Positions 1 through 8,125 of a stretch of 64,000 nucleotides of DNA are shown here, piece by piece. The stretch spans positions 62,001-126,000 of the forward strand of contig NZ_QDDR01000010.1 of NCBI RefSeq assembly GCF_003075525.1, in the 5' to 3' direction. The notes beneath the pieces are model-generated. The model saw only the letters and a program-made list of their open reading frames with translations. It did no database searches and had not been told where the DNA came from. Positions within the stretch are counted from its first letter, which is position 1; each line of letters starts with the position of its first letter. The translations under genes were made by a program, and so were the position numbers. This DNA comes from Pararhodobacter aggregans. GTDB taxonomy: Bacteria > Pseudomonadota > Alphaproteobacteria > Rhodobacterales > Rhodobacteraceae.

Positions 1-73
1 TCTGCGAGGCGACGGCGATGCCCGCCACGCCCAGCGCCAGCAGACCCGCACCAAGGGGGCGATCGGTGTTCAT
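1..73 (-). CDS. TctB-like small membrane subunit of a tripartite tricarboxylate transporter (5' end only)
   Basis: Only the first 24 codons lie in the window, because the gene runs off the left edge. The start ATG is at 73 and the visible residues (MNTDRPLGAGLLALGVAGIA...) are a short polar leader followed by a hydrophobic helix, as at the start of TctB small subunits. It follows the TctC gene at 132-1088 on the same strand with a 58-base gap, which is the usual TctC-TctB(-TctA) order, so the large permease TctA probably lies just beyond the window. The identification rests mainly on context. Confidence 0.6.
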   Translation of the reverse strand, partial: MNTDRPLGAGLLALGVAGIAVASQ

Positions 74-131
74 GTCTCTCTCCTGCCGGGGACGGGGCGC
101 GCGGGGTCTCCGCCCGCGCGCCCTGCCGGGT

Positions 132-1088
132 TCATTGCGCCGCAAGGCCGAGGTGGCGCGCCAGCTCGGCGATATGCTGGTCTTCCTGCTGGACGATGGC
201 ATTGGCCTCGGCAAGCGAATGCGCAACGAAGCTGCTGTCGGCCGCCGCCAGCGACTGGGCGACCTGCGGGTCATCCCCCATGGCCTGAATCGCGGCGTTG
301 ATGGTCTCGGCCACCGCCGGGTCGATCCCGGCCGGGCCCAGCACCAGAAGCGGCGCGATCCAGGACACGTTCACGCCCTGATCGAGGCAGGTCTGGAATT
401 CGGGATAATCGGGATCGGCCACCGGATCGACCATGCAGAGCACCCGCATGTCGCCCGATGTCACGTATTGCCGCGCCGAGCCCGCGCCGAGGTTGCCCAG
501 CGTGATATGCCCGCCCTGAATGCCCGCGACCTTGTCGACCTCGGCCGAGGCCTCGACCAGCCGCAGGTCGACGCCTTCGTTCATCATGATCGTGCCGGCG
601 ATGAAATGCGTGGCCTGCCCCAGCGAGACGCCGACCGTGTATTGCCCGGGATGGGCACGGGCATCGTCCACGAACTCGCGCATCGTCTGCCAGGGGGCGT
701 CGGGCGCCACCGCATAGACCTGCGGCGGATAGCTCTGGGCGATGCCCAGCACGCTGAATTCGTCCAGCCCGTGGCTGTAGCGGCCGGTCTGGATACCCAC
801 CAGCATCCCGGTATGCTGGAAGAGCAGCGTCTGGCCATCGGGCGCGGCGTTGCGCACCGTCTCCTGCGCCACGACGCCGCCGCCTTCGGGCTGGTTGATG
901 ACCGCCACCGCCGCGCCGGTGTGGCGTTGCAGGAAATCGGCAAAGATGCGGCCCATGACGTCGGTGCCGCCCCCGGGGCGCGAGGGGATAATCAGCTGGA
1001 CCGGGCCGTTCGGCCAGCTCTGGGCACCGGCGGCACCGGCGGTCAGCGCCAGCGCCAGGGCGGCGGCCAGGGACGTCTGCAGTTTCAT
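132..1088 (-). CDS. TctC-family periplasmic substrate-binding protein (tripartite tricarboxylate transporter)
   Basis: This 318-residue exported binding protein should capture a carboxylate-type ligand in the periplasm and deliver it to a TctAB permease. Residues 1-22 form a clear signal peptide ending AGAAGA, then QSWPNGPVQLIIPSRPGGGTD follows. The IIPSRPGGGTD stretch is the typical TctC (Bug family) anion-binding segment near the N terminus. Length is normal for the family. It is the last binding-protein gene before tctB, so it is the more likely partner of the adjacent permease. A second paralogue lies upstream in the same operon at 2957-3934. The ligand cannot be told from sequence. Confidence 0.9.
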   Translation of the reverse strand: MKLQTSLAAALALALTAGAAGAQSWPNGPVQLIIPSRPGGGTDVMGRIFADFLQRHTGAAVAVINQPEGGGVVAQETVRNAAPDGQTLLFQHTGMLVGIQTGRYSHGLDEFSVLGIAQSYPPQVYAVAPDAPWQTMREFVDDARAHPGQYTVGVSLGQATHFIAGTIMMNEGVDLRLVEASAEVDKVAGIQGGHITLGNLGAGSARQYVTSGDMRVLCMVDPVADPDYPEFQTCLDQGVNVSWIAPLLVLGPAGIDPAVAETINAAIQAMGDDPQVAQSLAAADSSFVAHSLAEANAIVQQEDQHIAELARHLGLAAQ

Positions 1089-1124
1089 GTCATGTCCTCC
1101 CGAATGATCTTGGCGTTGCTCGTG

Positions 1125-2042
1125 TCACTGCGCGTAAAGCGCGCGCAGCCAGTCGACGATCAGCCCCCGGGCCTCGCGAAAGCGCGAGTGGCAGGCGATC
1201 AGAAACCCGTGGTCGGCGTCGGCGTATTCCTTGACCACCACGTCATTGCCCGCCTCGACCAGCCGCGCGGCATAGGCGCGCGCCTCGAAGCGCAGCGGGT
1301 CCAGCCCGGCGGTGATAATCAGCGCGGGCGGCAGGCCCTTGATCGCCGCCTCCGGGGCCAGCACCGGCGACAGAAGCGGGTTGCGCAAATTCTCCTCGAC
1401 GCCCGCGTAGCAGACGGAGAAGGCGTGCAGCCGCGCGGCCGGGAAGATCGACTGCGGCTCCAGCTTGTCCTCGGGCGCGGTCACGGCATCGAGGAACGGA
1501 TAGGACAACAGCTGCCCCAGCACGCGGAAATCCCCCGTCTCCTGCGCCATGAGGCAGATCGCAGCGGTTAGGTTGCCGCCCGCCGAATGGCCGCCAAGGG
1601 CGATCCGCGCCGGATCGCCCCCCAGCGCGGCGGCATTGGCAAAGGCCCAGGCGGTGATGTCATAGCCTTCATGCAGCGCCGTCGGGAACGGATGTTCCGG
1701 CGCCAGCCGGTAGTCGAGGTCGATGACCACGGCATCCAGACGGCTGGCCAGATACGCGCAGAACACCGTGTCCCGCTCCTGATAGCCGCGCACGAAGCCG
1801 CCGCCATGGATGTTGACGAAGATCGGCCGCGGCCCGGCGGCGGGCGCCTTGGGCGTGACGATCACGATCCGGGTGTCGCCCGCGCGGGTCGGGATGAACC
1901 GCTCCTCGGCCGTGCAGAGGTCGAGGTCGGCCATCAGGTCCGGGGTCAATTGGGTGGCAACCAGATTGGTCGACCGCAATTGCCCGGCCAGGATCAGCCG
2001 CTCGGCCTGCGTCAGCGAGAAATCTGGAACCGGCCCGGTCAC
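1125..2042 (-). CDS. Alpha/beta-hydrolase, hormone-sensitive-lipase (HSL) type esterase
   Basis: A cytoplasmic esterase or lipase of 305 residues. The oxyanion-hole motif HGGG is at residues 79-82, followed by the nucleophile elbow GHSAG with Ser153. An Asp in the ITAGLDPLR segment and a His in DADHGF complete the catalytic triad near the C terminus. The YRLAPEHPFP segment is typical of HSL-group enzymes. There is no signal peptide. Translation starts at GTG 2042, which overlaps the TGA of the upstream metallo-hydrolase gene (GTGA), so the two are coupled. Position between two TctC genes suggests it acts on an imported ester or lactone; this is inference. Confidence 0.9.
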   Translation of the reverse strand: MTGPVPDFSLTQAERLILAGQLRSTNLVATQLTPDLMADLDLCTAEERFIPTRAGDTRIVIVTPKAPAAGPRPIFVNIHGGGFVRGYQERDTVFCAYLASRLDAVVIDLDYRLAPEHPFPTALHEGYDITAWAFANAAALGGDPARIALGGHSAGGNLTAAICLMAQETGDFRVLGQLLSYPFLDAVTAPEDKLEPQSIFPAARLHAFSVCYAGVEENLRNPLLSPVLAPEAAIKGLPPALIITAGLDPLRFEARAYAARLVEAGNDVVVKEYADADHGFLIACHSRFREARGLIVDWLRALYAQ

Positions 2043-2878
2043 GCGGCCTTCTCCAGGATCTTGCGGATCCCCTCGATCCGCTGATCCATGAGCCGGGGCC
2101 AGACCGCCCGGTCGACGAAGGGATTGTGCCCCTCGGCGATGGCGTCCACCCGGTCCATCATCGCCACCTGCGCCGGATGCGAGCCGAGGGTGATCGCCAC
2201 CGGCATGTCCCGCAGCCTGAGCAGCGAATCGAGGTAATCCTGTTGCAGGCTGAAGGGCAGGTTGTTGTCGCGCAGATACTCGTCGGTCACGGTAATCAGC
2301 CCGATCCCGCCATGCATGCCCACCAGCAGCGTCTCGCCCCCCTCCTCGACCTCGAAGAAGAAGCTGGTGGTGCCCGGCGTGTGGCCCGGGGTCAGCAGCG
2401 TGCGGATGCTGCGGTCGCCGAACACCACCGGCTGGTTGTCGGAATAGAAATCGTCAGGCTCGAACGGGCCCCAGGGATAGCCGTCGTTCAGCAATTGGTC
2501 GGGCCGCTCGTTGAGGAAGTGCCAATCCTCGCGGCTCATCATCACTTTGGCGCCCGAGGCCTCGACCAGCGGGCGCACGCCGCCCAGATGGTCGTAATGC
2601 ATGTGGCTGACCAGAATCAGCTTCAGATCGGCAATGTCGAAGCCCAGTTTGCGGATCGCCTCGAACACCAGATAGACCTGCGGCTGCATGGTCGTGTCGA
2701 TCAGGATCAGCCCCTCGGTCGATTGCAGCAGATAGGCGCCGACCCAGTTGTTGCCGACATACCAGGTGCGGGGCGCGACCGGGAAGGGATCCACAGCCAC
2801 CTCCCAGGGACGTTCGCAGCCCTGGATCAGGCAGTCTTGGGGGGCGAGGGGCAGCGGGGGCAGTTGGCGGCGGGCCAT
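2039..2878 (-). CDS. MBL-fold metallo-hydrolase (subclass B3-like)
   Basis: The metallo-beta-lactamase fold is shown by the metal-binding motif SHMHYDHLGG at about residues 91-100 (His92, His94, Asp96, His97). A later His in LTPGHTPGTTSF and a C-terminal GSHPAQ complete the dinuclear site. The chain is about 279 residues from ATG 2878. In-frame GTG codons at 2902 and 2914 could extend it by 8 or 12 residues, and no strong ribosome binding site decides between them. No clear signal peptide is visible, so a lactonase or related hydrolase is more likely than a secreted beta-lactamase. It is translationally coupled to the esterase downstream. Confidence 0.85.
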   Translation of the reverse strand: MARRQLPPLPLAPQDCLIQGCERPWEVAVDPFPVAPRTWYVGNNWVGAYLLQSTEGLILIDTTMQPQVYLVFEAIRKLGFDIADLKLILVSHMHYDHLGGVRPLVEASGAKVMMSREDWHFLNERPDQLLNDGYPWGPFEPDDFYSDNQPVVFGDRSIRTLLTPGHTPGTTSFFFEVEEGGETLLVGMHGGIGLITVTDEYLRDNNLPFSLQQDYLDSLLRLRDMPVAITLGSHPAQVAMMDRVDAIAEGHNPFVDRAVWPRLMDQRIEGIRKILEKAA

Positions 2879-2914
2879 CGGAAGCGTCCATTCAGCAGTC
2901 ACGGGGGGGGGCAC

Positions 2915-2932
2915 GGGGCGGCGAACCGCCCC
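2915..2932 (-). other. GC-rich hairpin with TTCG loop after the first TctC gene
   Basis: Read on the minus strand, GGGGCGG-TTCG-CCGCCCC forms a perfect 7-bp stem with a UUCG loop. It sits 24 bases after the stop of the TctC gene and directly before the MBL gene. There is no T-tract. I infer an mRNA-stabilising or attenuating hairpin that raises binding-protein expression over the downstream hydrolases. Confidence 0.5.
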
Positions 2933-2956
2933 GCGCCGTCTCGGGGGAGAAAAGGC

Positions 2957-3934
2957 TCAGTTCAGGCCCAGCAGCTCGGCGGTGGCGGCGACCCGGGCGT
3001 CGATCCCTTCGAGCCGCGCCTGCATCGCCTCCTGCGGCACCATGCTCAGCGCGAACCCCATGCCGGTGAGCTGGGCGTCGATCGCCTCGTTCGCGACCAC
3101 GGCGGCAAAGGCGTCATGGATCGACTGCACCACGGCCGGGTCGGTGCCGACCGGCGCCAAGATCAGGAAATCGAGACCGTAGAGGGCGTTGGGATAGCCC
3201 GCCTCGACCATCGAAGGCACGTCGGGCAGCACCGGATCACGCGCGGCATCGCTGCCGATCGTGGCCAGAACGCGCAGGTCGCCATTCTCGACATATTGCA
3301 GCGTTCCCGGGGTGTTGACCATCGCCGCGTCGATCTGGTGGCCCTGCAGCTGCACCATCTTGTCGGCGTCCGAGCCCGCATCGACGATGCGGAACCGCGC
3401 CCCGCTGTCCGAGGTCAGCAGCCCGGCCATGAAATGCGAGGACCCGCGGACCTGCACGCCCATCGACACGCTGTTGGGATTGTCGATCGAGGCCTGCACC
3501 AGATCCTGCAGCGTCTGGTAGGGCGAATCGGCGGCCACGGCCAGGGCATAGGTCCCGCCCACCGCCATCTCGGCGGCGACGGCGAAGGCGGTCATCGGAT
3601 CGGGCGCGTAGGAGCCGGTGTGATGCATGGCCAGGACGCCGGTGTGGAAAAACAGCAGCGTCTGACCGTCGGGGGTCGCGTTGCGCACTTCCTCGGCCGC
3701 GACCACACCGCCGCCGCCCGGGTTGTTGACCACCACGAAGGGCTGGCCGGTCTGTTCCTGCAACGCGCCCGCGATGATGCGCGAGACGGCATCGGTGCCG
3801 CCCCCCGCCCGGGCCGGAACCACCAGCTGCACCGAGCCCGAAGGCCAGCTCTGCGCCAGCGCCGCCTGCGGCAGCATCAGCGCGGCGCCAGCCAGCGCCA
3901 GCAGGCTGCGGCGCGCGATGGGAAATTGAGTCAT
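2957..3934 (-). CDS. TctC-family periplasmic substrate-binding protein, first gene of the operon
   Basis: This 325-residue protein is a second TctC-type solute receptor in the same operon. The N terminus MTQFPIARRSLLALAGAALM has paired arginines before a hydrophobic core and ends ALAQ, suggesting a Tat-like or Sec export signal. The mature protein begins SWPSGSVQLVVPARAGGGTD, matching the Bug-family ligand-binding segment of the paralogue at 132-1088. A good ribosome binding site (GGGAGGA) precedes the ATG at 3934. It is divergent from the LysR gene, which probably controls it. Two binding proteins with one permease may mean two ligands or one orphan receptor. Confidence 0.9.
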   Translation of the reverse strand: MTQFPIARRSLLALAGAALMLPQAALAQSWPSGSVQLVVPARAGGGTDAVSRIIAGALQEQTGQPFVVVNNPGGGGVVAAEEVRNATPDGQTLLFFHTGVLAMHHTGSYAPDPMTAFAVAAEMAVGGTYALAVAADSPYQTLQDLVQASIDNPNSVSMGVQVRGSSHFMAGLLTSDSGARFRIVDAGSDADKMVQLQGHQIDAAMVNTPGTLQYVENGDLRVLATIGSDAARDPVLPDVPSMVEAGYPNALYGLDFLILAPVGTDPAVVQSIHDAFAAVVANEAIDAQLTGMGFALSMVPQEAMQARLEGIDARVAATAELLGLN

Positions 3935-4034
3935 GATATGTCCTCCCAGACCTCTCCTCTGGCCTTCAGCCTATTGACATCGGGCGCGTTCAGGAAATTG
4001 GATATGAGGGCAAGGTATAAGGAATGCTTTTGGC
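3935..4034. promoter_or_regulatory. Divergent promoter region between the tct operon and its LysR-type regulator
   Basis: This 100-base spacer must hold both promoters. On the plus strand TTGACA at 3974-3979 is a good -35 element, but no strong -10 follows at standard spacing (TATGAG at 4003 is too far). An AT-rich stretch, ATATGAGGGCAAGGTATA at 4002-4019, has short TAT/ATA arms and could be a LysR binding site. The layout fits a LysR protein that autoregulates and activates the divergent operon. Confidence 0.4.
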
Positions 4035-4976
4035 ATGGCGCTCAATGCCCAGACCCTTCTTCTGCGGCTGACGACCCGCGCGCGGCTGCGGCACATGCAG
4101 GCGCTGGTGGTGCTGGATGACCTGCGGTCGATGACAAGGGCGGCGCAGGCCATGGGTATGACGCAGCCCGCCATGACCCAGCTGGTGGCCGAGATGGAGC
4201 AGCTGCTGGAGACCCGGCTCTTCCTGCGCCACTCGCGCGGGGTCGATCCCACGCCGGTGGCCGAGGACCTGCTACCGGTCGCCCGCCGGATCCTTGCGGC
4301 AATGGAGGAAGGGGCCGAGGCGATCGCCACCCGCATCCGCCGTGACAGCGGACCGATCCGCGTGGCGGTGACGGTGGCGGCGGTGGGTGCGCTGCTGGAC
4401 CGGCTGCTGCCGGACTTCAGCCAGCGGCATCCGACGCTGCAATTGATGGTCGAGACGGTGATGGGCTTGAGCCTGTCGGCCTCGTTCAACGGCGAGGATT
4501 ACGACCTCGTCCTCTGCCGTCGCCAGCGCGTCGTGCCCGAGGGCTGGACCTTTGCCCCCTGTTATGACGACGCGCCGGTCATCGTCGCGGGCAGGCGCCA
4601 TCCTCTGGCCGGCAAGGCCGTGGTGACGGCCGCCGATCTGGGGCAATGCATCTGGCTGCAGAACCATGTGGCGACGCTGGCGCGGCACGCATTCGACGCG
4701 CTGCGCGAGGAGTACGGCTGGGACAACCTTAAGGAAATCAACATGATTTCCCGCATTCCCGAGGTGATGTGGTCGATGCTGCGCCCGGGAACGGCGGTCT
4801 GCCTGTCCCCGCGCAGCGTGGCGCTGCCGCGCCTTGCCGACGGCTCGCTGGTCGAGCTTCCCTTCCCGGTCGAGGCCCCGCTGGAGCCGATGGGATTCTA
4901 CTGGAAACCCGCCGATGCGACCCCCTCGCTGAGGCTCGTCGCGCAAGGCCTGCTGGCCCTGCGCGACGCGCCGTGA
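4035..4976 (+). CDS. LysR-family transcriptional regulator
   Basis: A 313-residue DNA-binding regulator. A winged helix-turn-helix spans about residues 18-75, with the LysR recognition segment SMTRAAQAMGMTQPAMTQLVAEMEQ. The effector-binding type 2 periplasmic-binding fold occupies about residues 100-300. The helix begins near residue 20 rather than residue 5, as in the GbpR/CbbR-like group that carries a short N-terminal extension. It is divergent from the two-TctC operon, so it likely senses the imported carboxylate or a product of the MBL and esterase enzymes. The ATG at 4035 is preceded by a modest AAGGA. Confidence 0.9.
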   Translation: MALNAQTLLLRLTTRARLRHMQALVVLDDLRSMTRAAQAMGMTQPAMTQLVAEMEQLLETRLFLRHSRGVDPTPVAEDLLPVARRILAAMEEGAEAIATRIRRDSGPIRVAVTVAAVGALLDRLLPDFSQRHPTLQLMVETVMGLSLSASFNGEDYDLVLCRRQRVVPEGWTFAPCYDDAPVIVAGRRHPLAGKAVVTAADLGQCIWLQNHVATLARHAFDALREEYGWDNLKEINMISRIPEVMWSMLRPGTAVCLSPRSVALPRLADGSLVELPFPVEAPLEPMGFYWKPADATPSLRLVAQGLLALRDAP

Positions 4977-4980
4977 CGGC

Positions 4981-6495
4981 TCAGCCCAGCAGATCCGCGG
5001 GCAGCAGAGCCTCGGGCAGGTTCTGGTAGCAGACCGGCCTGAGGAAGCGGCGGATCGACAGAGTGCCGACCGAGGTGGCGCCGAAATTGGTGCTGGCCGG
5101 ATAGGGCCCGCCATGGACCATGGCGTCGCAGACCTCGACCCCGGTGGGGAAGCCGTTGGCCAGAAGCCGTCCGGCCTTGCGCTCCAGCACCGGCATCAGC
5201 TGACGGGCCAGCGCGGTGTCGCCCTCATCGAGATGCAGGGTGCAGGTCAGCTGCCCCTCCAGCGCACGGGCGATTTCCAGCATCTGATCGGCGTCGCGGG
5301 CGCGGACGATCATGCCGAGCGGGCCGAAGACTTCCTCGCCCAGTTCGTGGTTTGCCAGCCAGTCGTCGCCCGAGACTTCGTAGAGATACGGCGTCGCGTT
5401 GCGCAGGTCGCAGACCGAGGTCAGCACCTCGCGCACGCCCGCCGAACCGCGCACGCGGTCGCGGCCCTTGCGATAAGCATCGGCTATGCCGTCCGTCAGC
5501 ATGACCTGCGGTCCGACAGCCCCCAGCGCGGCGCTGGCGGTGGCGGAGAAGGCCTCGGCCTCGGGGCCGTCGATCACCACGGCAATGCCGGGATTGGTGC
5601 AGAACTGGCCCGCGCCCATGCTGAGGCTGCCGGCCCAACCCTGCGCAATCGCCTCGCCCCGCGCTGCCATGGCCGAGGGCAGCAGTAACATCGGGTTGAC
5701 CGAGCCTAGTTCGCCGAAGAACGGGATCGGATCGGGCCTGCGCGCGCAGAGGTCGAAGAGCGCGCGCCCCCCGGCCAGCGAACCGGTGAAGCCGACCGCC
5801 CGGATACGCGGGTCCTGCACCAGAGCCTCGCCCACGTCGCGCCGGCCGCCCTGCACCAGGCTGAAGATACCCGGGTCCATCCCCTGCCCCGCCACGGCCT
5901 CGGCGATGGCGTCGGCGACGATCTCGCCGGTGCCGGGATGGGCCGAATGGCCCTTCACCACGACCGGGCACCCCGCCGCCAGCGCCGCCGCCGTGTCCCC
6001 GCCCGCGACCGAGAAGGCCAGCGGGAAGTTCGACGCGCCGAACACCGCGACCGGGCCGATGGGCCGCTGCATCATCCGCAGCTCGGGGCGCGGGGGCTGG
6101 CGGTCGGGCAGCGCGGCGTCGAAGCGGCGGTCGAGGTAATCGCCCTTCAGGATATGCTCGGCGAACAGGCGAAGCTGGCCGGTGGTGCGCCCGCGCTCAC
6201 CCTCCAGCCGGGCCGCGGGCAGGCCGGATTCGCGCGTGCCGATATCGGTGATCTCGGCGCCCCGGGCCTCGATGGCGTCGGCGATCGCATGCAGCAGCGC
6301 CGCCCGTTCCGCGCGGGTGGCATGGCCGAAGGTCCAGAAGGCGCGTTCGGCCGCCGCGCAGGCCTGCGCGACCAACGCGGGCGTGCCGGTCGAGAAGGCA
6401 TGCGCCGGGCCCGAGGCCGGGGACGAATGCCAGGTCGCCTCGGTCCCGATCCGCTCACCGGCGATCAGGTGCTGGCCGTGGGGCTGATAGCTCAT
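4981..6495 (-). CDS. Aldehyde dehydrogenase, alpha-ketoglutarate semialdehyde dehydrogenase type
   Basis: A cytosolic NAD(P)-dependent aldehyde dehydrogenase of 504 residues that would oxidise 2-oxoglutarate semialdehyde to 2-oxoglutarate, the last step of Weimberg-type pentonate catabolism. The catalytic Cys is in GAGQFCTNPG and the general-base Glu in FFGELGSVNP. VFGASNFPLAFSVAGGDTAAALAAG is the nucleotide-binding region typical of the KGSADH branch. The start at ATG 6495 overlaps the TGA of the RraA-like gene (ATGA). The frame stays open upstream but that part is antisense to other coding. It is the last gene of the sugar-acid operon. Confidence 0.88.
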   Translation of the reverse strand: MSYQPHGQHLIAGERIGTEATWHSSPASGPAHAFSTGTPALVAQACAAAERAFWTFGHATRAERAALLHAIADAIEARGAEITDIGTRESGLPAARLEGERGRTTGQLRLFAEHILKGDYLDRRFDAALPDRQPPRPELRMMQRPIGPVAVFGASNFPLAFSVAGGDTAAALAAGCPVVVKGHSAHPGTGEIVADAIAEAVAGQGMDPGIFSLVQGGRRDVGEALVQDPRIRAVGFTGSLAGGRALFDLCARRPDPIPFFGELGSVNPMLLLPSAMAARGEAIAQGWAGSLSMGAGQFCTNPGIAVVIDGPEAEAFSATASAALGAVGPQVMLTDGIADAYRKGRDRVRGSAGVREVLTSVCDLRNATPYLYEVSGDDWLANHELGEEVFGPLGMIVRARDADQMLEIARALEGQLTCTLHLDEGDTALARQLMPVLERKAGRLLANGFPTGVEVCDAMVHGGPYPASTNFGATSVGTLSIRRFLRPVCYQNLPEALLPADLLG

Positions 6496-7217
6496 CGGCC
6501 GTTCCTTTCGCGCCAGGCCTGATATTTGGTGAGATTCTCGTCCTTCGTGGCCGGGTAAAGGCCGATCACGCCTGCCCCGCCAGTCACCTCCTCCAGCACG
6601 AAATCCTCGAAGGATTCCATACCGGTGCATTCCTCGGCGATCTCGTCGGCCAGATGCGCTGGGATCACCATCACCCCATCGTTGTCGCCGAGCAGCACGT
6701 CGCCCGGGAACACCGGCGCGTCGCCGCAGGCGATGGGGCCGCCGATTTCGATGGCCTCGTGCAGGGTCAGGTTGGTCGGCGCCGAGGGGCCGGCGCAATA
6801 GGCCGGCATGTCCAGCGCGCCGATGCCGGTCACGTCGCGCAGGCCGCCGTCGCTGACCAGCCCCGCCGCCCCCCGCAACGCCAGCCGGGTGACGAGGATC
6901 GACCCGGCGGTCGCGGCGCGGGCATCCTTGCGGGCGTCCATCACCAGCACCCAGCCGGGCGGGCAGGTCTCGATGGCGACGCGCTGCTTGTGCTCGGGGT
7001 CGCGGAAGATGGTGATCGGGTTGCGGTCCTCGCGCGCGGGGATGTAGCGCAGGGTGAAGGCCTGACCGACCATCGTACCCTTGCCGGGCTGCACGGGACG
7101 CACGCCCTGGATGAACTGCTGGCGCAGCCCACGCTTGTAAAGCGCCGTCGCGACCGAGGCGGTGGAGACCTTCCCCAGTTTCTCGCGCGTGGCGTCAGAC
7201 AGGATGTAATCGGTCAT
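6492..7217 (-). CDS. RraA-like / class II 4-hydroxy-4-methyl-2-oxoglutarate aldolase-fold protein
   Basis: A 241-residue member of the RraA/MenG fold. VSDGGLRDVTGI holds the Arg and Asp of the divalent-metal and pyruvate site seen in HMG aldolases, and GDNDGVMVIP is the family signature. Annotations often call such proteins ribonuclease activity regulator RraA, but this copy is longer than E. coli RraA (about 160 residues) and keeps aldolase-type residues, so an enzyme of 2-keto acid metabolism is more plausible. It overlaps both neighbours by four bases (ATGA), placing it firmly in the pentonate operon, where its step is unassigned. Confidence 0.85.
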   Translation of the reverse strand: MTDYILSDATREKLGKVSTASVATALYKRGLRQQFIQGVRPVQPGKGTMVGQAFTLRYIPAREDRNPITIFRDPEHKQRVAIETCPPGWVLVMDARKDARAATAGSILVTRLALRGAAGLVSDGGLRDVTGIGALDMPAYCAGPSAPTNLTLHEAIEIGGPIACGDAPVFPGDVLLGDNDGVMVIPAHLADEIAEECTGMESFEDFVLEEVTGGAGVIGLYPATKDENLTKYQAWRERNGR

Positions 7218-8125
7218 TTCGGGCCTCGGATCAGTCGGTTGTCGGTCAGGAAACGGGTCATGCGGGCGGTCTGGTCCGGCGTCAGCGGCCAGGCCGAGGG
7301 GGGGCGCGTCGGGCCGCAATCGAGGCCCTGGGCGATCAGCGCGGATTTCACGCCGGTCACGTTGGTGCCGCCCATCTCCTCGGCGCGGATGTCCTCGAAG
7401 ACGCGCATGTCGGCGATCAGCGCGTTGGCCGTGGTGTAATCCCCCGCCTCCAGCGCCGCATGGATCGCCAGCGAGCGTTCCGGCCAGACGTTGATGAGCC
7501 CCGAGGTGAAGCCCCGCGCGCCGACCGCGTAGAACGAAGGCGCCCAGACTTCGGCCAGGCCCCCGACCCAGACGATGCCGGGATCGCAGGCGGCCTTGGC
7601 CTCGGCCAGTTTCATCGGGTTGGGCGTCGCCCATTTCACGCCCTTGACGCCCGGCAGGGCGCAGAGCGCGGCGATGGCCCCGGTGCCGATCGTGTCGTTC
7701 CTGAGGTACAGCATCATCGGCAACCCGCCCGAGGCATCGCTGACCGCGTTCAGGTAATCGACGATCCCGCGCGGGCTGACGAAGGGATCGGGCGGCTGGT
7801 GGATCATCAGCGCCGCCGCCCCGGCCTCGGCCGAGGCCCGGGCCAGCCGTTGCGCATCCCTGAGGCCCCGGCCCACGCCCGCCAGCAGCGGCGCGCGTCC
7901 GGCGACCAGCGCGGCCACCTCCTGCACCATGGTCACGGCCTCGTCGGTGGTCAGCGCGTAGAACTCGCCGGTGTTGCCGTTGACCACCGGCATGTGCAGC
8001 CCCGCCGCCAGCGCCCGGTCGATAATCGGCGAAAGTCGCGCGGGGGCCACGTCGCCCCTGTCGTCGAAGGGGGTCACGAGGATGCCGGAAATGCCGGTCA
8101 GCGCCTGATCGAGGGTCACTGTCAT
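7214..8125 (-). CDS. Dihydrodipicolinate synthase / N-acetylneuraminate lyase family enzyme, probable 2-keto-3-deoxy-sugar-acid dehydratase
   Basis: A class I (Schiff-base) TIM-barrel enzyme of 303 residues. LVTPFDDRGDV opens the barrel, GNTGEFYALT is the family GxxGE motif, MLYLRND holds the active-site Tyr, and GVKGVKWATPN contains the Schiff-base Lys. Between a pentonate dehydratase and a ketoglutarate-semialdehyde dehydrogenase, the expected reaction is dehydration and deamination-free conversion of 2-keto-3-deoxypentonate to 2-oxoglutarate semialdehyde, as in L-2-keto-3-deoxyarabonate dehydratases. An aldolase reaction cannot be excluded. The ATG at 8125 overlaps the dehydratase stop (TGATG). 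Confidence 0.88.
   Translation of the reverse strand: MTVTLDQALTGISGILVTPFDDRGDVAPARLSPIIDRALAAGLHMPVVNGNTGEFYALTTDEAVTMVQEVAALVAGRAPLLAGVGRGLRDAQRLARASAEAGAAALMIHQPPDPFVSPRGIVDYLNAVSDASGGLPMMLYLRNDTIGTGAIAALCALPGVKGVKWATPNPMKLAEAKAACDPGIVWVGGLAEVWAPSFYAVGARGFTSGLINVWPERSLAIHAALEAGDYTTANALIADMRVFEDIRAEEMGGTNVTGVKSALIAQGLDCGPTRPPSAWPLTPDQTARMTRFLTDNRLIRGPK

Noticed and set aside
2039-2878. Secreted beta-lactamase conferring resistance
   Set aside because: The MBL motif alone is not specific, no signal peptide is visible, and the operon is for uptake and hydrolysis of small carboxylates.
6492-7217. RNase E inhibitor RraA
   Set aside because: The protein is much longer than RraA, keeps aldolase-type residues and is embedded in a catabolic operon.
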